NCBI GenBank assembly: GCA_963723495.1
Contig: CAVRQR010000009.1
Location: 715,670-779,669 of the forward strand
DNA: 64,000 bases
Direction of reading: 5' to 3'
Origin: Gp6-AA40 sp963723495
GTDB lineage: Bacteria; Acidobacteriota; Vicinamibacteria; Vicinamibacterales; UBA2999
Positions 39,514 through 48,370 of the stretch are shown here, one piece after another (the first letter of the stretch is position 1; the number at the start of each line of letters is the position of its first letter). Under the pieces are notes generated by a model that was given only the letters and a program-made list of their open reading frames with translations, searched no databases and was not told the DNA's origin. Position numbers and translations under genes: made by a program.

Positions 39514-39522
39514 GAGCCCGCG

Positions 39523-40839
39523 ATGTTCATAACGAAGACGTCCTTGTCGCGTCGAACTGTTCTGCGAGGTCTCGGAGCGACTCTCTCTCTGCCGCTGCTC
39601 GAAGCCATGGTGCCCGCCATGACCGCGACGGCGAGGACCGCTGCGGCGCCGACCAAGCGCTTCGGCGCGGTCTTCGTGCCGATGGGTGAGCGGCCGAGCC
39701 ACTGGACGCCCGCCACCACCGGCGTCAACTTCGAGTTCAGCCCGATCCTCAAGCCGATTGAATCCTTCCGCGACCACGTCGTCGTCGTCTCGAACATCGA
39801 CCGCCCGCTGCAGGGAACGCACGCCGTCAGCACCGGAACGTGGCTGACCGGAAGCGCGCCCAAGCGCACCGAGGCCGAGGACTTCGTCGCCGGCACGTCG
39901 CTCGATCAGATCATCGCGGGAAAGATCGGCGGCGACACCGTGTTCCCGTCGCTCGAGATCGGCACTGAAGACTTCACGGGTTATGTGGGTGCATGCGACG
40001 TCGGGTACAGCTGCGCCTACATGAACACGATCTCGTGGAAGACGCCGACGACGCCGATGCCGATGGAGACGAACCCGCGCGTCATCTTCGAGCGCATGTT
40101 CGGCCGTCCGGGATCGACTGAGGAGCGCGTGCGGCGCATGCAGCAGAACCGCAGCATCCTCGACTCGGTGAAGGGCGACGTCTCGAGCCTCGAACGCGGA
40201 CTGGGCGCACGCGACAAAGTGAGACTCGATCAGTATCTCGAGCACGTGCGCGAGATCGAGCAGCGCATCCAGCGCGCCGAGAAGCAGGCGACCTCGGAGA
40301 TCACGCTGCCGGTGGCGCCGGTCGGCATCCCCGACTCATGGGAAGAGCACGCCACGGTGATGTTCGACATCATGGCGCTTGCGTTCGAGGCCGACATCAC
40401 GCGGGTCTTCTCGTTCATGCTGAACCGCGAAGCCAGCCAGCTCGTGTTCCCGGACCTCGGATTCAACGAGCCGTGGCACCACGTCTCCCATCACGGCAAC
40501 GAGGCCTACAAGCTCGAGCTGCTCGTGAAGTTGAACACGTGGCAGATCAGCCTCTTCGGGAAGTTCCTCGAGCGCCTGCGTGCGACGCCCGACGGCGACG
40601 GCACACTGCTCGATCACTCGGCGCTCGTGTGGGGCAGCGGCATGAGCGACAGCAACTCGCACTCGCCGCTCGACGTGCCGTTCCTCATGGTCGGCAACGG
40701 CGCCGGGTCGTTCACCGGCAACCGTCACCATGCCGCGCCGAAGGGAACGCAGCTGGCCGACGTGATGCTGACCATCGCGCAGAAGTACGGGGTCGAGATC
40801 GATCGCTTCGGTGTGAGTACAGGAGCGTTTGAGCTCTAA
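39523..40839 (+). CDS. DUF1552 protein with Tat signal
   Basis: A 438-residue DUF1552 protein. The N-terminus has a twin-arginine export signal (SRRTVLRGLGATLSLPLLEAM), so it is likely exported folded, possibly with a cofactor. Landmarks: FGAVFVPMGERPSHWTP, HAVSTGTWLTGS, FMLNREASQLVFPDLGF, WHHVSHHGNE and VWGSGMSDSNSHSPLDVPFL, resembling alkaline-phosphatase-superfamily (DUF1501-like) proteins. It almost always follows DUF1592-type genes, and here the gap is 9 bp. Function is unknown; it probably acts with the cytochrome protein. Confidence 0.9.
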   Translation: MFITKTSLSRRTVLRGLGATLSLPLLEAMVPAMTATARTAAAPTKRFGAVFVPMGERPSHWTPATTGVNFEFSPILKPIESFRDHVVVVSNIDRPLQGTHAVSTGTWLTGSAPKRTEAEDFVAGTSLDQIIAGKIGGDTVFPSLEIGTEDFTGYVGACDVGYSCAYMNTISWKTPTTPMPMETNPRVIFERMFGRPGSTEERVRRMQQNRSILDSVKGDVSSLERGLGARDKVRLDQYLEHVREIEQRIQRAEKQATSEITLPVAPVGIPDSWEEHATVMFDIMALAFEADITRVFSFMLNREASQLVFPDLGFNEPWHHVSHHGNEAYKLELLVKLNTWQISLFGKFLERLRATPDGDGTLLDHSALVWGSGMSDSNSHSPLDVPFLMVGNGAGSFTGNRHHAAPKGTQLADVMLTIAQKYGVEIDRFGVSTGAFEL

Positions 40840-40871
40840 GCCTCGCGCGACTCGAGAATGAGGGCTGTCGT

Positions 40872-41030
40872 TCACACTTCAGTCTTCTCGCTTCTCGGTT
40901 CGTGTTCAGGTTCGGGTGGGTGAATTCGCACAGCGAGTCCCTGTCGAACGCTGCACACTGAACCACGAACATGGAACCGAACATGAACGTGAACACGAAC
41001 CGAGCAGTGAGAAGCGAGAAGCGTGAACGA
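40872..41030. repeat. Long iterated-oligomer hairpin reaching into ankyrin gene start
   Basis: The left arm (about 40872-40921) has CACTTCAGTCTTCTCGCTTC, CGGTTCGTG and TTCAGGTTCGG. The right arm (about 40978-41030) has CCGAACATGAACGTGAACAC, GAACCGAG, CAGTGAGAAGCGAGAAG. The right arm covers the first codons of the ankyrin gene. Confidence 0.55.
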
Positions 41031-42578
41031 CGGTTCATTGCCCTCCTGCTTCTCGTCCTGGCAGCTGGACTTACGGCATTTGAAGGTGATAACCCGCTCA
41101 TTGACGCCGTCAGGCGCGGCGATCACAACGCCGTGCGTGCGCAGCTGCGCGGAAAAGTCGACGTGAACGCACCGGCCGCCGACGGAACGACAGCGCTGCA
41201 CTGGGCGGTGCAGGGCGACGACCTCGAGCTCGTGACGGTGCTGTTGCGGGCCGGCGCCAACGCGAAAGCCACGAATCGCTACGGGATGCAGCCCATCACG
41301 CTGGCCGCGACCAACGGCAGCGCGAAGGCGATCGAGGCGCTGCTTGCGGCCGGGGCCGATGCGAATACGACGACGCCCGAAGGCGAGCCGGTGATCATGA
41401 CTGCGGCGCGCACGGGCACGGTCGACGCGCTCAAGGCTCTGATCGCGCGCGGCGCCAACGTCAACGCGCGTGAGAAGTGGTTTGGCGAAACGGCGCTGAT
41501 GTGGGCCGCCAGTGAGAATCACTCGGACGCCATCCGCGTGCTCGTCGAGGCGGGCGCGGACATCGACGCCAAGTCAGAGGTGCAGGAAGCTCCCGTCCTG
41601 GAGTTCCCGCGCAGCGGCGGTCCCAACTCTCCATTGCCGCGCGGCGGCTGGACGGCGCTGATGTTCGCGGCGCGCGATGGCGGAATCGATGCGGCTCGAA
41701 CCATCGCCGATCTCGGTGCGAATCTGAACGCGACGGCGCTGCCGCAGACTGACGTTCCGCTCAAGCCGGAAGAGATCGCGGCGGCGCAGGCGAAGAACAT
41801 CGGCACCTCGGCCCTGGTGTTCGCCATCATCAACGTCCACTACGACCTGGCCGCGATGCTCCTCGACAAGGGCGCCGATCCCAACGTCGTCGACGGCGCC
41901 GGCATGGGCGCGTTGTACGCCGCGGTCGACATGAACAGCCTGCAGTGGGTGCAGGGGCGGCCGGCGCCGATTCTGGAAGATCAGCTCGACGGCGCCGATC
42001 TCGTGAAGCGGCTCCTCGCCAAGGGCGCGAATCCCAACGCGCGATTGACGGGCCGTCCGCTGAAGCGGCATCACGATGCCGGGTCGACGCTGAACTTTGG
42101 TGAAGGCACCACACCGCTCATTCGTGCAGCCAGGACGAACGACGTGGCCGTGATGAAAGCGCTGCTCGACAGCGGTGCCGATCCCTTCCTGACCCTTCCC
42201 GATCGCACCACTGCGCTCATGATCGCCGCCGGTCAGGGCTACGGCGGTCTGCGCGGCGAAGGCATTCGCATCGTCATACCGACAGCCGAAGGCGCGATTG
42301 AAGCCCTGACCCTGCTTCTCGATCGCGGCATGGACGTGGACGCCTTCAACAACGCCGGGAACACCGCTCTTCACGCGGCCGTGGGACGTGGTGATGACGT
42401 CGTCAAGTTTCTCGCCTCGCGCGGTGCGTCGCTGAATCTGAAGAACAAGGCCGGGTTCACGCCGCTCGATGTCGCGCTTGGAAAGGCCGGCGGCCGCGGT
42501 GGACGTGGTGCCGGTGTCGTGCGCGAGAGCACCGCGGCGCTTCTTCGCGAGCTGATGGAAACAAAGAAGGGCGCGTAG
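40971..42578 (+). CDS. Secreted ankyrin-repeat protein
   Basis: A 535-residue protein with a hydrophobic export segment (FIALLLLVLAAGLTAFEGDN) and about ten ankyrin repeats, for example TALHWAVQGDDLELVTVLLRAGANAKA, NTALHAAVGRGDDVVKFLASRGASLN. An Arg/Gly-rich segment (GGRGGRGAGV) precedes the end. Such proteins commonly follow DUF1592/DUF1552 pairs and probably mediate protein binding in the periplasm. The first 20 or so codons (from 40971 or 40983, MNVNTNRAVRSEKRERR) lie in one arm of a hairpin repeat, so the annotated N-terminus may be an extension gained from the repeat. Confidence 0.88.
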   Translation: MEPNMNVNTNRAVRSEKRERRFIALLLLVLAAGLTAFEGDNPLIDAVRRGDHNAVRAQLRGKVDVNAPAADGTTALHWAVQGDDLELVTVLLRAGANAKATNRYGMQPITLAATNGSAKAIEALLAAGADANTTTPEGEPVIMTAARTGTVDALKALIARGANVNAREKWFGETALMWAASENHSDAIRVLVEAGADIDAKSEVQEAPVLEFPRSGGPNSPLPRGGWTALMFAARDGGIDAARTIADLGANLNATALPQTDVPLKPEEIAAAQAKNIGTSALVFAIINVHYDLAAMLLDKGADPNVVDGAGMGALYAAVDMNSLQWVQGRPAPILEDQLDGADLVKRLLAKGANPNARLTGRPLKRHHDAGSTLNFGEGTTPLIRAARTNDVAVMKALLDSGADPFLTLPDRTTALMIAAGQGYGGLRGEGIRIVIPTAEGAIEALTLLLDRGMDVDAFNNAGNTALHAAVGRGDDVVKFLASRGASLNLKNKAGFTPLDVALGKAGGRGGRGAGVVRESTAALLRELMETKKGA

Positions 42579-42601
42579 TGTCCGGCTCTCGTCTGCGTAG
42601 T

Positions 42602-42619
42602 GTCCGGCTGTAGCCGGAC
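42602..42619. repeat. REP-like palindrome GTCCGGCT/AGCCGGAC
   Basis: GTCCGGCT-GT-AGCCGGAC is a perfect 8-bp hairpin. The 12-mer TAGTGTCCGGCT occurs twice, at 42577-42588 (including the ankyrin stop) and 42599-42610. Same palindrome family as 20146 and 56297. Confidence 0.6.
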
Positions 42620-42627
42620 CTGATCCG

Positions 42628-42996
42628 GTGCGATTCGCCGACCTGACGATGGCGTTGTTGTTCGCCTTCGCCGCAGCCCTCCAATACAACGATCCCGACC
42701 CGATTCGATGGATTGCCGTTTACGGCTCTGCCTGCGTGTTGTCGCTGGTTGCTGGTTTCAGGCGTCGGGTGCCACCAGCCGCGGCAATCGCGGTCGGTCT
42801 GGTCGCGCTCGGGTGGGCGGCTTGGATTGCGTTGGGCGGCCCCGCCGCATCCGAATACCGTCACATGTTCGACGCGTGGGAGATGAAATCGCCGTCAGTA
42901 GAGCAGGCGCGTGAGGCGAGCGGGCTGATCCTTGTCGCGGCGTGGATGACCGTGCTCTTCATCCGCGGATACCGTACCTCACCGGTTCAGGCATGA
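42628..42996 (+). CDS. TMEM220-family membrane protein
   Basis: A 122-residue protein starting at GTG (42628) with three to four membrane segments and the family signature LQYNDPDPIRWIAVYG. TMEM220-type proteins are of unknown function and are found from bacteria to animals. Its stop overlaps the ATG of the next gene (ATGA), so the two are coupled. Confidence 0.8.
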   Translation: MRFADLTMALLFAFAAALQYNDPDPIRWIAVYGSACVLSLVAGFRRRVPPAAAIAVGLVALGWAAWIALGGPAASEYRHMFDAWEMKSPSVEQAREASGLILVAAWMTVLFIRGYRTSPVQA

Positions 42997-44291
42997 CTCG
43001 ACGCGCGCTCGCATCGATCCTGGTGATCGTCATCGCGCTGGTCGCGCTGGTGTGGCTGTTTCGCGATCGGCTGGTTCCGGGCGGGCAGGAGTCGGATTCC
43101 GGCGCTTCCACAGCAGCCGCCCCTGCGAGCAGTTCCGCGAGCGCGCTCTTCGCCGCACGCGCGATTGGCGATCCACCCAAGGGCGAGGAACGGCCGCAGA
43201 TTGCGCACGTCGCGATCGTCGACCTCGATCGCGACGGCCTCAACGATGTCCTGGTCTCTGACTCTTTCCGCAACGTGGTGACCTGGGTTCGGCAGGCACC
43301 ACGCGGCACGTTCACCGAGACCGTCGTTGCCGGCGTCTCGGCGCCCGCGCACGTCGAAGCCATCGACTTCGACCGCGATGGCGACCTCGACCTGGTTGTC
43401 GCGGCGCTTGGCTTCTTGTTTCCCAACAACAACCGTGTCGGCTCGGTGATCGTGATGGAGAACGACGGGCAGCAGAAATTCCGATCGCGGTACGTCGCCG
43501 ATCGGATCGCCAGGGTTGCCGATGCCCGTGCCGCGGATCTCGACGGCGATGGCGATCTGGACATCAGCGTCGCCGGCTTCGGCTACGACGATGGGGAGAC
43601 CAGCTGGTTGGAGAACCAGGGTGGCTGGACATTCAGACAGCACGTGCTGCAGCGGCTGTCCGGGCCGATCAATGCCATTCCCGCCGACATCAACGGCGAC
43701 AAGCTCCCGGACATCGTTGCGCTCGTCAGCCAGGAGTGGGAAGAGATCTGGGCGTTCATCAACGACGGCAAGGGAACGCTCGCACCGCGGATGCTCTGGG
43801 GCTCGACCAACGCCGACTTCGGCTCGAGCTGGATGACGCTGGTCGACATGGATCGCGATGGCGATCCCGACATCCTCTACGCCAACGGTGATGCGTTCGA
43901 GTACGCACCACCGAACAGCCGGCCGTGGCAGGGCGTGCAGTGGCTGGAGAATCGCGGCGATCTCAAGTTCGAGTTGCATCGCATGATCGATCAGCAGGGC
44001 GTGACCAGTCCCGAGGCGGTCGATCTGGATGACGATGGCGATCTCGACGTGCTGCTGGTAAACGCGAACAACGACTGGGACAACCCTGAGGCGCCCAGCC
44101 TGTTGTGGCTGGAGAACGACGGGAAGATGCAGTTCACGATGCGCCCAATCGCCACCTCACCGACGCATCTGCTGACGCTAGCCGTGGGCGACCTCGACGG
44201 TGATGGCAAGCCCGACGCGGTCACTGGCGGGATGCACATCAGCCGGCCCTACGATCGTATTGGCCGCGTAACGGCGTGGTTTAGAAGATAG
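42993..44291 (+). CDS. Membrane-anchored or secreted VCBS/FG-GAP repeat protein
   Basis: A 432-residue protein starting at 42993 with an N-terminal hydrophobic segment (LASILVIVIALVALVWLF) and a Ser/Ala linker. Seven propeller repeats carry calcium-type DxDxDG motifs: VDLDRDGLNDVLV, IDFDRDGDLDLVV, ADLDGDGDLDISV, ADINGDKLPDIVA, VDMDRDGDPDILY, VDLDDDGDLDVLLV and GDLDGDGKPDAVTGG. It lacks the ASPIC/UnbV end of the protein at 10567. A binding or scaffold role outside the cytoplasm is likely. Confidence 0.85.
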   Translation: MTRRALASILVIVIALVALVWLFRDRLVPGGQESDSGASTAAAPASSSASALFAARAIGDPPKGEERPQIAHVAIVDLDRDGLNDVLVSDSFRNVVTWVRQAPRGTFTETVVAGVSAPAHVEAIDFDRDGDLDLVVAALGFLFPNNNRVGSVIVMENDGQQKFRSRYVADRIARVADARAADLDGDGDLDISVAGFGYDDGETSWLENQGGWTFRQHVLQRLSGPINAIPADINGDKLPDIVALVSQEWEEIWAFINDGKGTLAPRMLWGSTNADFGSSWMTLVDMDRDGDPDILYANGDAFEYAPPNSRPWQGVQWLENRGDLKFELHRMIDQQGVTSPEAVDLDDDGDLDVLLVNANNDWDNPEAPSLLWLENDGKMQFTMRPIATSPTHLLTLAVGDLDGDGKPDAVTGGMHISRPYDRIGRVTAWFRR

Positions 44292-44506
44292 GACCGTCCC
44301 CGGGCGGGCATCGAGGGTGACGCCGGCGCGCCCGCGAGGCGGCGCGTGAAAAGACAGCGCTTCCAGCCGCTGATCGGTGGCACACGGTTTATCTTTCCAG
44401 CTAGTGGCAACGCCGTCGTTGCGTGGTAAGCTTCCAGCGCGATTTTTCCCACTTCGATCATCGTCAGATGAGCAGACGATCCCGCCGGCGTCGCAGCAGG
44501 AGTATC
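44292..44506. other. Intergenic region without a supported gene
   Basis: No convincing reading frame, RNA motif or promoter was found. The following bases (44507-44582) form the hairpin repeat described separately. Confidence 0.4.
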
Positions 44507-44582
44507 GCAACTACCAACTCCCAACCTCCAACTCCCAAGTTTCCAGCTGTTTGGGAGTTGGGAATTGGAAGTTGGGAGTTGC
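44507..44582. repeat. Iterated-oligomer hairpin between convergent genes
   Basis: The left arm (44507-44538) repeats CAACTACC, AACTCCC, AACCTCC, AACTCCC; the right arm (44551-44582) repeats TTGGGAG, TTGGGAA, TTGGAAG, TTGGGAG. About 32 pairs with a 12-base loop. It lies between the convergent VCBS and cupin genes and could end transcription in both directions. Confidence 0.68.
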
Positions 44583-44590
44583 GCCCCTGG

Positions 44591-45205
44591 CTATCGGGCG
44601 GCGGGCTTTGAAAGATACGCCTTCGACGCGGCCTCGTCCTTGAGCGGTGTCACCTTGTCCGGATCGATCCGCACCATCAGGTACGTGATGTGGTCATCGA
44701 TCTTCGTGAACCAGTGACCCGTTCCCGCGGGAATGACCACGACGTCGCCGGCCTTGATGTTGTGCGCCACGCCGTTGCGAATGTCCGACCCGTTGTTGCC
44801 GGGGCCGTTGAACTCACGGACAGTGAGCAGCGTTGAAGGACGTCGCTGTCGATTGGTGATGTCCGGTCCCAGGACGAGTGTCGCCGAGCCGCTGATGATG
44901 TGGTAGACCTCGCTGACCAGGTCGTGTTCGGCGACCGAGTCCGGAGCCGGCTTGTCCAGTTTCGTGCGATGCACCATGCCGATGCCGATGTGCGCCTTGC
45001 CGATCTCGATGTCGCGCACCTGCTGGTCCGTCAGCTTTTCAGCAACCGCTTTCTTCGTGTACGCCTCCAGCTCACTGACCGGGACGTAGTAGCCCGGGCA
45101 CATGCTGCACGTTGGCTGCGGATCGGTCGGGTTGATCTTGACCTGCGCCGCGATCGAGGCGACGCAGCATGCGACGCCGGCAAGTCCGAGAAGAATCTGT
45201 TTCAT
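44591..45205 (-). CDS. Secreted cupin-domain protein
   Basis: A 204-residue protein with signal peptide (MKQILLGLAGVACCVASIAAQ) and one cupin domain: VYHIISGSATLVLG gives the first strand motif, and VVIPAGTGHWFTKIDDH the second with its His. The paired Cys in PTCSMCPGYYVP are unusual and might form a disulfide. Metal-binding His are fewer than in classic cupins. It follows the NHL gene by 5 bases in the same direction, so the two form an operon. Substrate unknown. Confidence 0.8.
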   Translation of the reverse strand: MKQILLGLAGVACCVASIAAQVKINPTDPQPTCSMCPGYYVPVSELEAYTKKAVAEKLTDQQVRDIEIGKAHIGIGMVHRTKLDKPAPDSVAEHDLVSEVYHIISGSATLVLGPDITNRQRRPSTLLTVREFNGPGNNGSDIRNGVAHNIKAGDVVVIPAGTGHWFTKIDDHITYLMVRIDPDKVTPLKDEAASKAYLSKPAAR

Positions 45206-45210
45206 GTTCG

Positions 45211-46416
45211 TTATCGATTCTGGGGCCAGGGCGGGCCCTGTTCTGCTTTCGAGACGGGGCCGACGCCCTTGTAGATGAAACGCTGCACGCGCGCGCCGGT
45301 ATAGGTTTCCGCCGTGTAGAGGTTTCCCTTTGAATCGGTATCCAGGTTGTGCACGCCGAAGAACTGACCCGGCTGGCGGCCGCCGTCACCGAACGACGTG
45401 AGCACCTCGAGCGAGCTGCGCAGCAGGATGTTGACCTTCTGGTCCACGCCGTTGGCGGCGTAGATATACGTCTGCTGCGGATCGCGGGAGAACGTCATGT
45501 CCCACACCGATCCGGAGCGATACGTCTTGGGGTCGATGAACGCTTCCTTGACGAAGGTCCCGTCCTTGCGGAACACCTGGATGCGATCGTTGACGCGATC
45601 GCAGACGTAGACCAGCCCGTCGTTCGACACGATGACGCAGTGCACGGTGCTGAACTGCTTCGAGGGTGGCGCCGACGGGTTGTACGGCGGCATCTTCACG
45701 TCGTCCGGCTTGTTGCCGTACGCGCCCCAGTGGCGCTTGTAGGCGCCGGTGTTCGCGTCGAAGACGATGACGCGGCGATTGCCGTAACCGTCGGAGACGT
45801 AGACCTCATTGGCAGCGCGATCGTGAAAGATCTTCGTCGGCTGCCAGAAGTTGGCCGTGTCGTTGCTGCCGTTGTGCACGCCGTGCTTGCCGATTTGCAG
45901 CAGGAACTTTCCGGCGTCCGAGAACTTCAGGACCTGTGTGTCCTTTTGGCCGTTGCCGGCGATCCAGACGTTGCCGTTGTGGTCGACGGTGATGCCGTGG
46001 TTGCTGTCCGGCCACTCGTATCCCGCACCGGGCCCGCCCCAGGACTTCACGAGGTTACCGGCCTGGTCGTAGACGAGTACGGGCGGTGCAACCTTGCAGC
46101 ACTTGCCGATGGGATCTTTGGCGGGCGCACTTCCTTTCGCGCCCGGCTGCACCTCGTCGTCTACCGCCTCAGCAACCGTGAGATCCGCCGCCTTGAAGTT
46201 CGCTTCGACGGTACCCGGGCGATGGATCGTCCACACGCGGTCCTGGGCGTCGATCGAGAGGCCGATCGTCGAGCCCGTGACCCAGTGATTCGGCAGCGGC
46301 TTCGGCCAGAACGGATCGACTTCGAAGATCGGCGCCTGCGCAGCCGGCTTGCCCGACTGTGCGTGAAGGGCACCGGCAGCAGCCAGGACCAATCCGATAA
46401 ATATCGCTCGCTTCAT
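45211..46416 (-). CDS. Secreted NHL/six-bladed beta-propeller protein
   Basis: A 401-residue paralogue of the protein at 1857-3053. Signal peptide to LHAQSG, then FEVDPFWPKPLPNHWVTGST, then NHL blades (LVKSWGGPGAGYEWPDSNHG, QVLKFSDAGKFLLQIGKHG, DRIQVFRKDGTFVKEAFIDP). Extra segments IGKCCKVAPPVLVYDQAG include a Cys pair also seen as IDCCVRGPEVMELDQDG in the paralogue. It leads the operon with the cupin gene. Its promoter box is shared with the quinoprotein at 48875. Confidence 0.82.
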   Translation of the reverse strand: MKRAIFIGLVLAAAGALHAQSGKPAAQAPIFEVDPFWPKPLPNHWVTGSTIGLSIDAQDRVWTIHRPGTVEANFKAADLTVAEAVDDEVQPGAKGSAPAKDPIGKCCKVAPPVLVYDQAGNLVKSWGGPGAGYEWPDSNHGITVDHNGNVWIAGNGQKDTQVLKFSDAGKFLLQIGKHGVHNGSNDTANFWQPTKIFHDRAANEVYVSDGYGNRRVIVFDANTGAYKRHWGAYGNKPDDVKMPPYNPSAPPSKQFSTVHCVIVSNDGLVYVCDRVNDRIQVFRKDGTFVKEAFIDPKTYRSGSVWDMTFSRDPQQTYIYAANGVDQKVNILLRSSLEVLTSFGDGGRQPGQFFGVHNLDTDSKGNLYTAETYTGARVQRFIYKGVGPVSKAEQGPPWPQNR

Positions 46417-46436
46417 GGCGTCCTCCCCGTTCAGGA

Positions 46437-46459
46437 TCGACGCCGCGAACTATATCACC
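46437..46459 (-). promoter_or_regulatory. Shared extended -10 promoter box, NHL-cupin operon
   Basis: On the minus strand an extended -10, TGATATAGT, is followed by TCGCGGCGTCGA. All 23 bases are identical to 50951-50973, which sits at the same distance (20-24 bases) from another start codon. No strong -35 is needed for extended -10 promoters and none was found. Confidence 0.55.
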
Positions 46460-46495
46460 GGCCTTCTGATGGCGCTCGGCTCGAGCCGTGACGGC

Positions 46496-47083
46496 CTACG
46501 AAGAACTGGATTCGGGTTCGGGCAGAGCGTCGTGCAGCACGTCGACGACAAGATTTGCGAGCACGTCGATGATCAGCAAGTCCCGACCGAGGAACCGGTA
46601 TTCGAGTTCCCCCGGTAATTCAGGCAGTCCCGCCAGCATGGATGGCCACATCACTGGCCCAGCATTCCACGGGACCGGTTCGGCTACGCATGGCGCCGCC
46701 GCAATCACGACTTCGTCCTCGTCGGGCGGCTCGAACGCTGTCGTCACATCGAGCCCCGTTTTCCGCACGAGCGCGTCAATGCGAGCGCGGAAATATCTCG
46801 CCACGGCCGGGGTGAAGACGTCGCCGACACGCGCAACGGGCCTGACCTCGCGCATCGCGTTGGCGAAACGCCGTTGCTGGCGGAGCATTGGCTCGGCGTC
46901 TGGCCACATGAGCGGTGGACCGAGTGACGTGATGACCGTGCGTTGAAGGGCGGCGTAGTAGTTCACGTAGTCGACGAATTCCGCGGGAACTGTCGGGTCT
47001 GTCTGTGTCCTTTCAGCCGCCTGGCCAGGTCCGGTCGTGAGAATGAACAGCAGGAGGAAGGATGTCTTTCGCAGGGCGGTCAT
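46496..47083 (-). CDS. Secreted protein of unknown function
   Basis: A 195-residue protein if it starts at 47083 (MTALRKTSFLLLFILTTG, signal peptide cut near GQAAERT). The mature part is mostly helical by composition, with FVDYVNYYAALQRTVIT, LRQQRRFANAMREVRP and a C-terminal hydrophobic YRFLGRDLLIIDVLANLVVD. I do not recognise the family. It is leftward, divergent from the gene at 47287, with 203 bases between the starts. Confidence 0.6.
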   Translation of the reverse strand: MTALRKTSFLLLFILTTGPGQAAERTQTDPTVPAEFVDYVNYYAALQRTVITSLGPPLMWPDAEPMLRQQRRFANAMREVRPVARVGDVFTPAVARYFRARIDALVRKTGLDVTTAFEPPDEDEVVIAAAPCVAEPVPWNAGPVMWPSMLAGLPELPGELEYRFLGRDLLIIDVLANLVVDVLHDALPEPESSSS

Positions 47084-47286
47084 AACGCCTCCGATTGACA
47101 GCTCAGCACGCATCAAGAGTGCCAACGCCGATGGGCCCTGATCGCGCCACCGGATCGACATCCAGCCATGCATCGGAGGCGCGCACCGAGGGTTCTTTCG
47201 CACAGGCCGCTGGAAATGTCGCACCGGTGTGCGCCGTCTGTTCGCCCGGGACGCTGTATCATTCCGGTCGATTTCAGGAGAACACG

Positions 47287-48360
47287 ATGAACCTTCGGAA
47301 ACAGATGCTCGCGTGCGTTGCCACGCTGTGCCTCATGGCGTGGGTCTCGTCGTTCGAGACGGCTGCCCAGCAGGGCGCCGGTGCTGAGGGTGCGCAACCA
47401 GCGCCTCCCACCGCGCCGCCTGCAGGCGGACGCGGAAACTTCGTCCCCGAACCGGTGCCGCCGCCGCAGAACTTCGCGACGTCGAAGGAGCATTACGACT
47501 TCCTCTATCGCCTGCACAAGGGCGGCACGCGTCATACCTACGAGTCGATCCCGAAATGGGAAGGCTTGTGGTCCGCCGCGGGCAACACGTCTTCGTCGCT
47601 CTTCGTAAAGGGAGGAACGGGCGGCGCAGGGGTGTCGGGCGAGCTCATTCCCGGCGTGCTCACGCCCGCGTACGAGGAGGCGTTCAAGAAGCGGCGAGCG
47701 CTCGGCGCCGATTACGACCGGTTGACGACGTGTGAGCCCGCAGGCTATCCGCGGTGGCTGCTCGAGCCCTACGTTCGCGAGTTCGTCAACACGCCATCGC
47801 AGTCGTGGTGGCTGAACGATCTCGGCAACGATACGCGCCGCATCTACATCGATCAGGAGCACAAGAACATCGATGGCACGCATTCACCTGAAGGTGACAG
47901 CGTCGGCTTCTGGGTGGATGACATGCTGATCGTTCACACCATTCACATCTATCCCGGTGACTACTTCCGCGGCCAGCCGCCCACCAGCAATCAGTTCGAG
48001 AGCGTCGAGGTCTGGCGCATGATTCCGCTGGCCAACGGTGAGCGACGGATCAGCGTGAACGTCACCTTCTACGACAAGATCTCCCTGACGCGGCCGGTCA
48101 CGGCCACCTATACGTTCCGCCGGAACACCGAGCTCGAAGCCGGCGGCTATCGTCTGCGCCACTGGGAATGCGAGAGCAACGAGAATTCCTTCCTCGTGAC
48201 CGATGACAAGGGCAATCCCAAGACACAGCTGCGTCTGCCTGGCGATCCCGGATTCGATGATGTGCGTGGTGCTGACCCGCGACGGAATCCCGATCTGCCG
48301 CCCGACCTGCCCGGGCAGGCCAAGAACCCGATCTTCGACGATGCGGTGAAGGTGAAATAG
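47287..48360 (+). CDS. Secreted WWEGDTLV-related protein
   Basis: A 357-residue protein starting at 47287 after CAGGAG. Signal peptide to ETAAQQG, then a Pro/Ala/Gly-rich linker. It is the most divergent member of the family: SVGFWVDDMLIVHTIHIYPG stands for the WWEGDTLV core, then VEVWRMIPLANGERRISVNV and YRLRHWECESNENSF. The next gene, 10 bases on, is a DUF6152 protein; such pairs are frequent in this phylum. No function is known. Confidence 0.68.
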   Translation: MNLRKQMLACVATLCLMAWVSSFETAAQQGAGAEGAQPAPPTAPPAGGRGNFVPEPVPPPQNFATSKEHYDFLYRLHKGGTRHTYESIPKWEGLWSAAGNTSSSLFVKGGTGGAGVSGELIPGVLTPAYEEAFKKRRALGADYDRLTTCEPAGYPRWLLEPYVREFVNTPSQSWWLNDLGNDTRRIYIDQEHKNIDGTHSPEGDSVGFWVDDMLIVHTIHIYPGDYFRGQPPTSNQFESVEVWRMIPLANGERRISVNVTFYDKISLTRPVTATYTFRRNTELEAGGYRLRHWECESNENSFLVTDDKGNPKTQLRLPGDPGFDDVRGADPRRNPDLPPDLPGQAKNPIFDDAVKVK

Positions 48361-48370
48361 GAGAACAACG

